Source of the DNA: Burkholderia sp. Bp8963
GTDB taxonomy: Bacteria; Pseudomonadota; Gammaproteobacteria; Burkholderiales; Burkholderiaceae
NCBI RefSeq assembly: GCF_003854275.1
Contig: NZ_QTQP01000012.1
Location: 1-64,000, forward strand
Direction of reading: 5' to 3'
DNA: 64,000 nt
This document shows, one piece after another, positions 30,372 to 39,056 of this stretch. Both the position numbers and the translations under genes were made by a program. Position 1 is the first letter of the stretch. Each line of letters begins with the position of its first letter. The notes below the pieces were generated by a model. That model saw only the letters and a program-made list of their open reading frames with translations, did not search any database and was not told the DNA's origin.

Positions 30372-30689
30372 TCAATGCTGCGCGGCCCACTTCGGCTCGA
30401 ACAGGTTGTGGAGTTCCTTATTTCGGGCGATGGTTTCCCGGCTCGGCGGGTAGTCGCGCTTGCTATTAGGCAGCATGCCATCGTGATACGCCTGAATCAG
30501 TTCTTGGCGGACCTGCTCTCGCGTCTTGCCTTGCTGAACCGTGCTTTCGGATTGGTTTACCGTCGAGGCAGGCGAGGTGTTGCCGACGGTCGATACGACG
30601 GTGTTCGGGTAGTCGTGTCCGGCGTCCGCGAATGCGGACGTGGCGGCAGTTACGGCAACGATGATGGCAGCGACAATTCGGGTATTCAC
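30372..30689 (-). CDS. DUF4148-family small exported protein
   Basis: A 105-residue protein with a GTG start preceded by GGAGAGAG. A signal peptide (ending near TSAFADAG) is followed by a Ser/Thr-rich linker and the DUF4148 signature KTREQVRQELIQAYHDGMLP and then SKRDYPPS. Such proteins are common in Burkholderia and often lie near copper or two-component genes; their role is unknown. An inverted repeat, TGACC-tttt-GGTCA, lies about 95 bp upstream and may bind the copper response regulator. Confidence 0.75.
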   Translation of the reverse strand: MNTRIVAAIIVAVTAATSAFADAGHDYPNTVVSTVGNTSPASTVNQSESTVQQGKTREQVRQELIQAYHDGMLPNSKRDYPPSRETIARNKELHNLFEPKWAAQH

Positions 30690-30783
30690 GTTCTCTCTCC
30701 GTTTCGAATCGCGGGGCTGTCAAACGCAACCCCGACAGTCAACATTCTGGAGAGCGAACTCTGAATGAGCGGTGACGTGGAAA

Positions 30784-30797
30784 TGACCTTTTGGTCA
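30784..30797. promoter_or_regulatory. Inverted repeat TGACC-N4-GGTCA, candidate CopR/CusR box
   Basis: A perfect inverted repeat within AAATGACCTTTTGGTCA, upstream of the DUF4148 gene. The half site AAAATGACC recurs at 30940 and twice in the promoter region before the two-component genes at 36.4-36.5 kb, which suggests a shared regulator. Confidence 0.45.
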
Positions 30798-30841
30798 CAC
30801 CGCGTTCATCCGTCGGTTCGCGGGAAGCTATACGCCTTCCA

Positions 30842-30871
30842 TAAAAAAGGAACCCGGCTGCTGAGCCGGGC
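30842..30871 (-). terminator. Rho-independent terminator after copD
   Basis: On the minus strand a stem CCCGGCT/AGCCGGG with a four-base loop is followed by TTCCTTTTTT. It ends transcription of the copC-copD unit. Confidence 0.82.
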
Positions 30872-30951
30872 TTACAAGAGATGGCTCACCGAGAAGACCG
30901 TATCTTCATAGGCGAACCACCCGCGTGGACGGACGGGGAAAATGACCTGGA

Positions 30952-31893
30952 TTATGTGGTACCAGGCAAAGGGCTAGAAACCAGTACGGCGGCCACCATC
31001 AGAACACCGGCGAGCACGATGGACTCGATGTGAAGGACTAGGCCAAAGCGGCGAAGGAGGCCATCGGGCTCGGCTGCTGAGGGACTCTTGAGTGCAGCCA
31101 TGAGTTTCGGCATCTCGAAGAAGCGATTGTGTCCGCCCAGCACTGCGGCAATCAGCACAAGCGCCAACTTGAGCAGCAGCACCTGGCCATACGTCGACAC
31201 AAGAAGATTGGCAGGCGTGTTGACGCCTCGCCATCCGTTGTACGCGCCCGTGCTGAACAGGATAACGAGCGCGTACGTCGCTGCGTCCGAAAGTGATTGA
31301 ACGAACGATGCGCTGCTTCGCCGCTCACTTCCCGGTGCGTCAAGCAGGTGCGGCATGACGACATAAGTTGTCACGAGCACGAGCCCGACCCATGCGCTGA
31401 TAGCCAGCAGATGCAACCAGTCGACCCACACTGGCAAACTGAAAAGCCCAGAGTCCACCGGATGCCCGCCGTTACTGCGCGCCAGCGCCACGCCAGCGAG
31501 GGCGACCCACATCGCAAACGGGAAACGGGCTTCGTGACCTGAGCGCAGGAACGACAAAATCACGATGCCGAGCATGAATGTGGCCGCGACCAACCACGCA
31601 TGCCCAAACCCGGTTCCAACCAGCATCGACCAAACGGCCGGTCCGGCCTCGAGCAACGTCGAATCGCCCATCAACGCGCAGTGTGCCCAAAAAGACAGCA
31701 TGCTCGCGAGCAACGAAACAATCGCTGCGACGCGCAGTGTCACGGCCAGACGCCGTCCGACACGGTCTTGCCAAGCTGACGCACCGCGTGCAAGCCATTG
31801 GCTGCTGAGCAGCGCACCGACGATGACGGCGAAACCGACGTTCTGGATAGCCACCGAGGCCAGTCGGAGGACGCCGAGGAACCCTTCGTTCAT
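30952..31893 (-). CDS. copD: Copper resistance inner-membrane protein CopD
   Basis: A 313-residue polytopic membrane protein of the CopD/YcnJ family with about eight transmembrane helices, thought to take up copper handed over by CopC for cuproenzymes or storage. Family features are the paired helices with conserved His (VDWLHLLAISAWVGLVLVTT) and the closing block LVLHIESIVLAGVLMVAAVL. The ATG overlaps the copC stop by one base (TGATG), so it is coupled to copC. A terminator follows about 80 bp downstream. Confidence 0.88.
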   Translation of the reverse strand: MNEGFLGVLRLASVAIQNVGFAVIVGALLSSQWLARGASAWQDRVGRRLAVTLRVAAIVSLLASMLSFWAHCALMGDSTLLEAGPAVWSMLVGTGFGHAWLVAATFMLGIVILSFLRSGHEARFPFAMWVALAGVALARSNGGHPVDSGLFSLPVWVDWLHLLAISAWVGLVLVTTYVVMPHLLDAPGSERRSSASFVQSLSDAATYALVILFSTGAYNGWRGVNTPANLLVSTYGQVLLLKLALVLIAAVLGGHNRFFEMPKLMAALKSPSAAEPDGLLRRFGLVLHIESIVLAGVLMVAAVLVSSPLPGTT

Positions 31894-32267
31894 CACTTCA
31901 CCTTGAAGGTATACGTACCCTTGGTCTTGTGCGAATCGGCGGTCATCACGGCCCACTGCACCGTGTAGGCGCCGGATGCCAGCTTCGGCAGCGCGACGGT
32001 CATGACGTTGGGACTGGAGGCATCCACCTTCGCCTTTTCCTGCGTGACAGCCGCGCCATTTGCGTCGGAGATTTTCACCGAGCTGAACATCGGCTCGAGG
32101 CCTTCATTGAAGGTCAGCCGCACGGCTTCGGGCGTAACGTCGACCGTGCTGCCGGCGGCAGGCGTCGCACCTTTCAGTATCCCGTGTGCCAATGCTGCAA
32201 CCGGCGTCAAAGCAACGACAGTCGCCGAAGCCAATCCGGCCAAATGTTTGAGAGTCAGGGCTTTCAT
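31893..32267 (-). CDS. copC: Periplasmic copper-binding protein CopC
   Basis: A 124-residue exported cupredoxin-like protein. The signal peptide ends at ALAHG, leaving the mature N-terminal His that co-ordinates Cu(II) in CopC proteins. The beta-sandwich signature is clear (AAGSTVDVTPEAVRLTFNEG; YTVQWAVMTADSHKTKGTYT). The C-terminal His of ADSHKTKG is also a known ligand position. It is directly coupled to copD. The ribosome site is a weak GAGAAAAAAC. Confidence 0.93.
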   Translation of the reverse strand: MKALTLKHLAGLASATVVALTPVAALAHGILKGATPAAGSTVDVTPEAVRLTFNEGLEPMFSSVKISDANGAAVTQEKAKVDASSPNVMTVALPKLASGAYTVQWAVMTADSHKTKGTYTFKVK

Positions 32268-32331
32268 GTTTTTTCTCGTCTCGTAGAGTCGATGCGGGGG
32301 CACGCCACAAGCGCTCCGCCGTCGGACACCG

Positions 32332-32679
32332 TTACTGCTTCTGCAGCTTCGTCACGGTGAGCGCGCCGTTCACGTCCTCGGCCACGAAATCAATCTTGTC
32401 GCCGACCTTGACCTGCGACAGCATGGCCGGGTCCTTCATCTTGAAGACCATCGTCATCGCTTCCATGCCGAGGTTCTCGAGCGGACCGTGCTTGATGGTC
32501 AGCTTGCCGTTGGCGGTATCGACCTTCTTGATTTCGCCGTGCGACATGCTGTTGTTCACCTCGCCGCTTTGCTTTGCAGTGGCGCTCGCGTCCGTATTTG
32601 CCGTGTCGCCTGCCGCATACGACGCCGAGGAAAATGCCAGCGCACAGCCCATCGCAATCGAAACAAATGCCTTTTTCAT
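32332..32679 (-). CDS. Second CusF-like periplasmic copper-binding protein
   Basis: A 115-residue exported protein with a signal peptide ending near SYAAGD and one CusF domain carrying LTIKHGPLENLGMEAMTMVF, with the His/Met/Met copper ligands. It is clearly diverged from the cusF copies at 22.8 and 48.0 kb, so it is an independent lineage. GGAGAAA lies before the ATG. It lies between the multicopper oxidase and copC on the same strand and probably supplies or buffers Cu(I) for that oxidase. Confidence 0.85.
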   Translation of the reverse strand: MKKAFVSIAMGCALAFSSASYAAGDTANTDASATAKQSGEVNNSMSHGEIKKVDTANGKLTIKHGPLENLGMEAMTMVFKMKDPAMLSQVKVGDKIDFVAEDVNGALTVTKLQKQ

Positions 32680-32744
32680 CGTGCTTTCTCCAGAGTTGAG
32701 GTGATGAATTCAATGGTCGGTTAGTGCCGACCTTGTTGTGTAAT

Positions 32745-34040
32745 TCAGCTATCCGGCAGCTCGCCGGTGTATTCGTAAGCCACGGTTCCCTTGGGGTGCT
32801 TGAACCAGCCCGGGTCGCGGTAGTCATTGCGGCCGAGCCCTTGTCGCACCTTGACGACCGTGAACATGCCGCCCATTTCGAGCGGACCGAAAGGACCCGT
32901 GCCGGTCATCATCGGCAGCGTGTTGTCGGGCAGCGGCATCTCCATCTCGCCCATTGCGCCGCCGGTACTCCCCATGGCCATATAGTCGGGCACCAGCCTG
33001 TTGATGCGTTTCGCCAGGTCCTTTTGCGGCACGCCAATCAGGTTGGGGACCTGGTGCCCCATCGCGTTCATCGTGTGGTGAGATTTGTGGCAATGGAATG
33101 CCCAATCGCCCGGCCTGTCGGCCGTGAACTCGATGGCGCGCATCTGGCCGACCGCGACGTCCGCCGTCACTTCGGGCCAGCGCGCCGACGGCGGAATCCA
33201 TCCGCCATCGGTGCCCGCCACTTCAAAGCTGTAGCCGTGCAGGTGAATCGGGTGGTTCGTCATCGTCAGATTGCCGAACCGGATGCGTACGCGGTCGCCC
33301 GCGCGAACCGGCAACGGGTCGATGCCGGGGAATACGCGCGAGTTGAACGTCCACATGTTGAAATCCGTCATTTCGTTGACGCGCGGCGTGTAGCTGCCGG
33401 GGTCGATGTCGTATGCGGCCAGCAGGAACACGAAGTCGCGGTCGACCGGCATCACACTGCGGTCTTTCGGATGGACAATGAACATGCCCATCATCCCCAT
33501 CGCCATCTGCGTCATCTCGTCGGCGTGCGGGTGGTACATAAACGTGCCGTGCTTCTCGAGCTGGAACTCGTAGACGAATGTCTTGCCGGGCGGGATATGC
33601 GGTTGCGTCAGACCACCCACACCGTCCATTCCATTGGGCAGCAACATGCCGTGCCAGTGAACGGTCGTGTGCTCGGGCAGCTTGTTCGTGACGAAGATTC
33701 GGACCTTGTCTCCCTCGACGGCTTCGATGGTCGGACCAGGAGACTGACCGTTGTAGCCCCAGAGATTGGCTTTCATACCGGGCGCCATTTCGCGCACGAC
33801 CGGCTCGGCCGTCAGATGGAATTCCTTCCAGCCATTCTTCATCCGCCACGGCAGCGTCCAGCCATTGAGCGTCGCGACCGGCGTGTACGGGCGTCCGTTG
33901 GGCGGCACGAGAGGCGGCTGCGTGGTGGCTTTCGCCATCGTGGGCGCTTCAGGCAGCGTTGCAGCGCCAGCCTTGCTGACCATTGCAGCGCCCAGAAGCG
34001 CGGCCCCCGAGCCGCTCAAAAATTGTCGACGGGACACCAT
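32745..34040 (-). CDS. Tat-exported multicopper oxidase
   Basis: A 431-residue multicopper oxidase of the copper-resistance type, oxidising Cu(I) to less toxic Cu(II) in the periplasm. The N-terminus MVSRRQFLSGSGAAL is a twin-arginine signal. The four copper-ligand motifs are all visible: TVHWHGMLLPNGMDG, FMYHPHADE, PIHLHGYSF and WAFHCHKSHHTMNAMG. A Met-rich segment (MTQMAMGMMGMF) follows the second motif. The start was chosen at the Tat signal; the upstream in-frame codons are Arg-rich and overlap the TolC-family gene. It begins one base from that gene's stop. Confidence 0.9.
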   Translation of the reverse strand: MVSRRQFLSGSGAALLGAAMVSKAGAATLPEAPTMAKATTQPPLVPPNGRPYTPVATLNGWTLPWRMKNGWKEFHLTAEPVVREMAPGMKANLWGYNGQSPGPTIEAVEGDKVRIFVTNKLPEHTTVHWHGMLLPNGMDGVGGLTQPHIPPGKTFVYEFQLEKHGTFMYHPHADEMTQMAMGMMGMFIVHPKDRSVMPVDRDFVFLLAAYDIDPGSYTPRVNEMTDFNMWTFNSRVFPGIDPLPVRAGDRVRIRFGNLTMTNHPIHLHGYSFEVAGTDGGWIPPSARWPEVTADVAVGQMRAIEFTADRPGDWAFHCHKSHHTMNAMGHQVPNLIGVPQKDLAKRINRLVPDYMAMGSTGGAMGEMEMPLPDNTLPMMTGTGPFGPLEMGGMFTVVKVRQGLGRNDYRDPGWFKHPKGTVAYEYTGELPDS

Positions 34041-34041
34041 G

Positions 34042-35523
34042 TCATTTACCTTCCGTATTTGTTGCCGGCGCCGGTTGCGCCGCAGGAGCCGAAGTAGATT
34101 GCGCGGCGGGCTGAGCCGCGTTGACCGCGCGTTCGCGCTTCGCTCCTTGAGCCTCATCCGCTCGAGGCAGACGCCCGCCGAGCGCTTGCTGGAGGTCCGT
34201 TTCCGCGAGCCAGTAGTCCTTCAGCGCATCGATGTAGCTGTTGACTGCACCGACCTGCTCGCGCGAATCGGCAAGCAGCTCGAACACGCTGGCCAGCATG
34301 CCGTTGTATCGAAGCAGCAGCTCGTCCGAGATGGTTTTGCGTAGCGGAACGACCTCGTCGCGATAGTGCCTGGCGACGTCATAGCTGGTCACATAGGCCG
34401 AGTACGACTCGCGAACCTCCGAACTGGCATCGACGGCCGTCTGCGCAAGCCGGTTTGCCGACTGCATGTAGATGGCCTCCGCGCGGGCAACCTTGGCGCT
34501 GCCGAAGTCGAAGAGGGGAATTTCCACGCTGATTTCGTAGCCGTGCTCGTGCCCCTTGTCGGTCTCGTAGTTGTTCAGATAGCCAACGTCGAGTGCATTG
34601 ATGAAGCGCGTGGCCTTGCTCAGTCCCAACGACGAAGCCACGCCTTGGTTCCGTAGCTTTGCCGCCTGAATATCGAGGCGGTTCTGCATCGAGTAGCTTT
34701 CCAGGTCCTTGAGGTCTGGGCGCTCCTTTGGCAAGTCGGGCAAGCGCTCCGGAAGCTGATATTGGGTTCCCGTGCCCCACACGCCCATCGTGCGCGTGAG
34801 CTTTTCGCGTGCAGCCACGGCTTGTTGACGCGTCTTGGCCTGCTGCGCAATCGAGTCGGCATAGAAAGCCTGCTCGCGCGCGTAGTCGAGCTTGCTGAAA
34901 TTGCCCGCCTGACGCATACGCAAAGCGAGCTCGGCACCGGCTTCAGCCGAATCCTTCACCTGCTCCGCGTACTTTGCCGCCTGTTCGGCGGCGACTGCGT
35001 TGACATAGGCGCGACGCGCATCGGCGGCCACCTTCAGCATCGCGTCGGCGGTTTCGAGTTTCGTCTGCTCGAACCGACGGCCTTCGATGTGCGCGGCGAA
35101 CGGCAGCGTCAGAATGCTGAGAACATTGGCCGAGAATGTTCGCCCGATACTCAGGTCGCCATTGCCGGCACGCGTCCGGCTGAATGTGAAGCCGGGATTC
35201 GGCAGCCGGCCGGCCTGCACCAAGTCAGCTTCCGACAGCCCAAGCTCCGCGTAGGAAGCCTGGAGGCCGCGATTGTTCAGCAACGCGACCTGTACTGCAT
35301 CATCCATCGTCAGCGGCTTTGCCAGCAGGTCTTGCGTCCGTTTGGCAACCGATTCCCGGTCAGCGTCGGTCTTGACGATGACGGCGTCCTTGCCGAGCCG
35401 CTCCGATGCCGTGGACGAGACCGTGTTGAATCCGCCATCCTTCGAAAAAGTCGTACAGCCGGCGAGGAACGCCATCACGGCAAGCCCCGTACCTATCCGC
35501 GCGGAAATGAATCGCTTTGTCAT
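34042..35523 (-). CDS. TolC-family outer-membrane protein of the copper oxidase operon
   Basis: A 493-residue protein with a lipoprotein-like signal (AVMAFLAGCTTF, lipobox LAGC) and two OEP/TolC helical repeats (NNRGLQASYAELGLSEADLV; YAREQAFYADSIAQQAKTR). The C-terminal tail is Ala/Pro/Gln-rich and low complexity. It is embedded between a small exported protein (four-base overlap) and the multicopper oxidase (one-base gap), an arrangement known from beta-proteobacterial copper islands where no RND pump is adjacent. It may assist CusBA or another exporter. Confidence 0.86.
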   Translation of the reverse strand: MTKRFISARIGTGLAVMAFLAGCTTFSKDGGFNTVSSTASERLGKDAVIVKTDADRESVAKRTQDLLAKPLTMDDAVQVALLNNRGLQASYAELGLSEADLVQAGRLPNPGFTFSRTRAGNGDLSIGRTFSANVLSILTLPFAAHIEGRRFEQTKLETADAMLKVAADARRAYVNAVAAEQAAKYAEQVKDSAEAGAELALRMRQAGNFSKLDYAREQAFYADSIAQQAKTRQQAVAAREKLTRTMGVWGTGTQYQLPERLPDLPKERPDLKDLESYSMQNRLDIQAAKLRNQGVASSLGLSKATRFINALDVGYLNNYETDKGHEHGYEISVEIPLFDFGSAKVARAEAIYMQSANRLAQTAVDASSEVRESYSAYVTSYDVARHYRDEVVPLRKTISDELLLRYNGMLASVFELLADSREQVGAVNSYIDALKDYWLAETDLQQALGGRLPRADEAQGAKRERAVNAAQPAAQSTSAPAAQPAPATNTEGK

Positions 35524-35819
35524 TGGGCCGCATCCCCGTGCATCGAGTGGTGCGTGCCGGTGCTGTCGGTGGGCTTCTTTGGCATGGCATCGCGCTTCAT
35601 GCCGCCCTTCGCGGGTTTATCCATCACGGCCCGATTGAGTTGTTGCCACGTCGGTCCGTCGCTATCCCGATAGGGCTGGTATCCGTCGAAGGCGGACGGC
35701 ACGGTGATGGCCGGCACCGAGGCCGCTGCGTCCGTGGGGTCAGGAATGGTTGTCGTCGCGTGCACGAGCGACGGCAAGGTAGCCGCCGCGCCGAACAGCG
35801 CTGCAAATATCAGTCGCAT
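35520..35819 (-). CDS. Small exported protein, first gene of the oxidase operon
   Basis: A 99-residue protein with a signal peptide ending at VHATTT. The mature region contains FDGYQPYRDSDGPTWQQLNR and a His/Met-containing tail (GTHHSMHGDAAQ) that could bind copper. Proteins with this YRDxxxxxWxxxN pattern sit beside copper TolC/oxidase genes in related bacteria, but no function is known to me. It overlaps the TolC-family gene by four bases. Confidence 0.65.
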   Translation of the reverse strand: MRLIFAALFGAAATLPSLVHATTTIPDPTDAAASVPAITVPSAFDGYQPYRDSDGPTWQQLNRAVMDKPAKGGMKRDAMPKKPTDSTGTHHSMHGDAAQ

Positions 35820-35905
35820 ACGTTTTCTCGTCGTGAGTCGACCGGCGGTGTCCTGCGAAACCGCCAGAATGGAACGCGTCGCGGCGTACTAACCGCGACA
35901 GATGA

Positions 35906-36307
35906 CTAGACGAGAAGGCTGCGTGGAGGTCGCTCGATGCCGTCGGTCAAGAACGACGGGGCACCGGCGGAAGGCGGGAACGGAACAGTAACGCGGGTTA
36001 CATCCGAGGAATCGGCAACGACCGGAATGACGGGTAGACCGGTTCCGAAACAGCAAGACGCGCATGTTGAACACGAATGCGCGTGTTGGGTATTCCCGTG
36101 GTGATGGTGCAGATGCTCGCCGTCGGCAAGCGCCAACCCATGTGCTTCATGGTGGTGCCCCGGCATCGACTCCACTACGTGCCGGACTGCCGGTTCACCT
36201 GCTTCAGCGTGAGCAGCAATGCACTTCATCGAGATAGCAGCGAACGACTGAACCGGAAGGCTCAGTGCCAGCAATACGACGATGAAGAGTTTGCGCCAAT
36301 ACGACAT
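35906..36307 (-). CDS. Small exported His/Cys-rich protein, divergent from the copper two-component genes
   Basis: A 133-residue protein with a signal peptide (LFIVVLLALSLPVQSFAA). The middle is strongly His-rich (GHHHEAHGLALADGEHLHHH, then GNTQHAH) and is followed by a Cys cluster (SCSTCASCC). The C-terminus ends GIERPPRSLLV, resembling the tail of the protein at 29255-29623. It is probably a periplasmic metal-binding or sensing accessory. It is divergent from the response-regulator gene across about 310 bp. Earlier in-frame starts would place coding sequence over the promoter and are rejected. Confidence 0.62.
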   Translation of the reverse strand: MSYWRKLFIVVLLALSLPVQSFAAISMKCIAAHAEAGEPAVRHVVESMPGHHHEAHGLALADGEHLHHHHGNTQHAHSCSTCASCCFGTGLPVIPVVADSSDVTRVTVPFPPSAGAPSFLTDGIERPPRSLLV

Positions 36308-36441
36308 GGTTGCGGAGTCTAGCACGCGGCCATCAGGCTCGATAGGTCGAGAAGGTGTCAGGGTGTAACTGGCATCGGGCTCACCCGGTTCCGATGTACG
36401 GCCGAAGCTTATAGCTACCAGCGTGACGACGGCGTGGCCGC

Positions 36442-36547
36442 AAAATGACCGAATTTTCACACAGCACTCCACGCGACGGCATGCATCTGGGGCCGGATGA
36501 CCGTTTCGGGCGTTTCATGAAAAAATCGTCATCCAATGGTCATTTTT
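36442..36547. promoter_or_regulatory. Divergent promoter region with repeated AAAATGACC half sites
   Basis: Between the His-rich gene and the response regulator, AAAATGACC occurs at 36442-36450 and its complement GGTCATTTTT at 36538-36547, with GATGACCG between. The half sites match the inverted repeat at 30784. They are candidate binding sites for the CopR/CusR-type regulator encoded next to them. Confidence 0.45.
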
Positions 36548-36617
36548 CGCGCATGTCGGGCCTCGTAAGCTCCGGCAGTGAACTGTCCAGCCTGACCAAC
36601 AGCCAGCTCGCTCAACC

Positions 36618-37289
36618 ATGCGAATACTCATTGTCGAAGACGAACTCAAAATGGCGTCGTACCTCCGGAAGGGATTGATGGAGGCGAGCTACACGGTCGA
36701 TGTCGCCGAGAACGGCAGGGACGGACTGTTCCTGGCCCTGCACGAGGACTTCGACCTTATCGTGCTGGACGTCATGCTGCCCGAGATGGACGGCTTCGAG
36801 GTGCTCAAGCGCCTTCGGGGTCAGAAGCAGACCCCAGTGCTCCTCCTCACGGCACGCGAAGCAATTGAGGACAAGGTCACCGGACTCGAACTCGGGGCCG
36901 ACGACTATCTGCTGAAGCCCTTCGCCTACGCCGAGTTTCTCGCTCGCATCCGGTCGTTGCTGCGTCGTGCTCCACGCAATGTCCGCGACATCCTGCTGGT
37001 CGCCGACCTCGAAGTAGACCTCATCAAGCGGCGCGTGCGCCGCGGCGAGAATCGTATCGACTTGACTGCCCAGGAATTCGCATTGCTGCAGTTGCTCGCG
37101 GAACGCGAAGGCGAAGTGCTGACCCGTACGTTCATCACTTCCCAGATTTGGGACATGAACTTCGACAGTGACACGAATGTCGTCGATGCGGCCATCAAGC
37201 GACTACGCGCCAAATTGGACAATGCATACGAGAAGAAGCTCATCCATACGATTCGGGGAATGGGCTATGTGCTGGAGGACCGCTCGTGA
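36618..37289 (+). CDS. CopR/CusR-type response regulator
   Basis: A 223-residue OmpR-family regulator. The receiver domain has the acidic pair at residues 8-9 and phospho-acceptor Asp51 in LIVLDVMLPEMDG, followed by GADDYLLKPFAYAEFLARIR. The winged-helix domain ends with HTIRGMGYVLEDRS. The length and the ARIRSLLRR linker match the heavy-metal regulators CusR, CopR and CzcR. It overlaps the kinase gene by four bases. Its likely targets are the divergent His-rich gene and other copper genes of the island. Confidence 0.9.
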   Translation: MRILIVEDELKMASYLRKGLMEASYTVDVAENGRDGLFLALHEDFDLIVLDVMLPEMDGFEVLKRLRGQKQTPVLLLTAREAIEDKVTGLELGADDYLLKPFAYAEFLARIRSLLRRAPRNVRDILLVADLEVDLIKRRVRRGENRIDLTAQEFALLQLLAEREGEVLTRTFITSQIWDMNFDSDTNVVDAAIKRLRAKLDNAYEKKLIHTIRGMGYVLEDRS

Positions 37290-38686
37290 CCGACCGTTCG
37301 GCCCCGTATTCGCTGCTCCGGCGGCTAACCCTCGCGTTCGCGGTGGTTGCGGCGCTCGTATTCGCGCTGACGGGCACCTACCTCTATCGGTCTCTGTCTG
37401 CGGAGCTGAAGCGGCGTGACGATATCGAAATTTCCGGCAAGCTCAGCCAATTCCTTCAGCTCGTCCGGGCGAGCGGTTCGGCGGCAGCCGTGCGCGCGGA
37501 CCCAGCAGTTTTCCACGAAGTGCTGCTGTCGCATCCCGGGGTATATCTCGCCATTTACGACGGACAGAACAAACCATTAGTCGAACATACCGACAAGCCC
37601 GGCGGGACACTGAAATCTGTCATCGAAGACCGACATTCCGCCCGCGTGGCCTATACGTGCGCCCCCATCGGTATTGGGACATCCCGGTGCATAAGTGCAG
37701 AGGAGAAACTGCCATCGGGTGAAATCGTTCGTGTAGCGCTCGTGCGAACTGCCACCGACCGGTACTCGTTGCTCGAGAGCTACCGTGTAGATATCTGGGT
37801 TGCGGTAGCCGCCGGTGCGTTTCTCGTCGGAGCGCTAGGCTATGCAGTGGCACGTCGAGGGTTACGGCCGGTCAAGACCCTCGGTCGACAGACTTCGAAC
37901 ATTGAGGCACACAATCTAAGCGAACGTCTCGATATACGAGGCGGCCCTGTCGAGCTTCACGAACTTGCCGCCTCGGTCAACCGTATGCTGGACCGTCTGG
38001 AACGGGCGTTCGCACGCCTTTCCCAGTTCTCGTCGGACCTCGCCCATGACATGCGAACCCCGCTCGCGAACGTCATCAGTTCGTCCCAAATTACGCTGTC
38101 GCGCCCCAGGACCACCGACGAATACGAGGCGCTCATCGACTCCAACATCGAGGAGTGCGAACGCCTGCAGCGAATGATTGAGAACATGCTGTTTCTCGCG
38201 CGCACCACCAACGCCCAACAGCATCTCAAACTATCCGACATCGATGCGGCGGCTGAGCTGCGGCGGCTAGCTTCGTACTTCCAAAGCATCGCGGAGGACA
38301 AGGACGTCAACATCATCGTCGAGGGAGCCGACCAGGTCTCCGCTGACGCAACGCTCTTCAGACGTGCGGTCAGCAACCTGGTTTCGAACGCGCTCGACCA
38401 TGCCTTCCCGGGCTCGACCGTAAGGCTGAAGTCAACGCACTCGGCTCAATACACGGTAATCGAGGTAACGAATCAAGGAAACTTGATTGCGCCGGAACAC
38501 CTCGACAAAATTTTTGAGAGATTCTATCGAGTGGACCCATCGCGACACGGTTCGTCAAAGAATGCCGGCCTCGGGCTCGCTATCGTCAAGTCCATCATGG
38601 AACTTCACCGAGGCAAAGTGGAAGTGACAAGTGGCGATGCCGGAACGACCTTTGCATTGCAGTTTCCCAACAATTCCACCGCTTGA
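37286..38686 (+). CDS. Heavy-metal sensor histidine kinase, CusS/CopS type
   Basis: A 466-residue inner-membrane kinase. Transmembrane helices near residues 13-35 and 170-190 flank a periplasmic sensor of about 130 residues. The HAMP domain, phospho-acceptor box SSDLAHDMRTPLANVISSSQ and ATPase domain (NLVSNALDHAFP; GLGLAIVKSIMELHRG) follow. The HDMRTPL variant of the H-box is typical of heavy-metal sensor kinases. It is the last recognisable gene of the copper island on this side. Confidence 0.9.
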   Translation: MTDRSAPYSLLRRLTLAFAVVAALVFALTGTYLYRSLSAELKRRDDIEISGKLSQFLQLVRASGSAAAVRADPAVFHEVLLSHPGVYLAIYDGQNKPLVEHTDKPGGTLKSVIEDRHSARVAYTCAPIGIGTSRCISAEEKLPSGEIVRVALVRTATDRYSLLESYRVDIWVAVAAGAFLVGALGYAVARRGLRPVKTLGRQTSNIEAHNLSERLDIRGGPVELHELAASVNRMLDRLERAFARLSQFSSDLAHDMRTPLANVISSSQITLSRPRTTDEYEALIDSNIEECERLQRMIENMLFLARTTNAQQHLKLSDIDAAAELRRLASYFQSIAEDKDVNIIVEGADQVSADATLFRRAVSNLVSNALDHAFPGSTVRLKSTHSAQYTVIEVTNQGNLIAPEHLDKIFERFYRVDPSRHGSSKNAGLGLAIVKSIMELHRGKVEVTSGDAGTTFALQFPNNSTA

Positions 38687-39056
38687 CGCAATGCTCAACG
38701 CCTACTGCCAGTGGTCGTTCTTGGCGCCTCGAACAGGGAATGGAATGTGCTCCCTTGACGCCCCTCTGTTGAGGGTGAAGCCGTAGAGCCCCTGTCGTTC
38801 ATGCGTTGCTACATCCGAGGTGGAATATGCGAACCCAATTTCTTCGTCAACGGTCTGGCCAGAGGCGATTGTTTAGCCAGGCGAAGAATACGCCGGTCGC
38901 GAAGAACCACACGGCAAATACAACGAGCGGTACGGTAACAGCCCACAACGAGAGCGGCTCATTGGTCTGTAGCGGTCGTCACGACGAGCCGATCGGTCGT
39001 CTCGTCGGTGCCTTCGAGACACCTTTTCCTGGAGGCCTGCGGAGCGTGGAAACGGG
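38687..39056. other. Spacer at the copper island/unknown operon boundary
   Basis: About 370 bp after the sensor kinase. The only protein-like content is a short hydrophobic minus-strand frame at 38847-38948. This is where the copper genes give way to the unknown operon, and a junction or decayed insertion is plausible. Confidence 0.45.
38847..38948 (-). pseudogene. C-terminal remnant of a small membrane protein
   Basis: A 33-codon frame reading LWAVTVPLVVFAVWFFATG followed by VFFAWLNNRLWPDR and a stop. It looks like a single transmembrane helix ending a truncated membrane protein. There is no ATG and no ribosome site, only a possible TTG, so it is probably a fragment. Confidence 0.35.
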
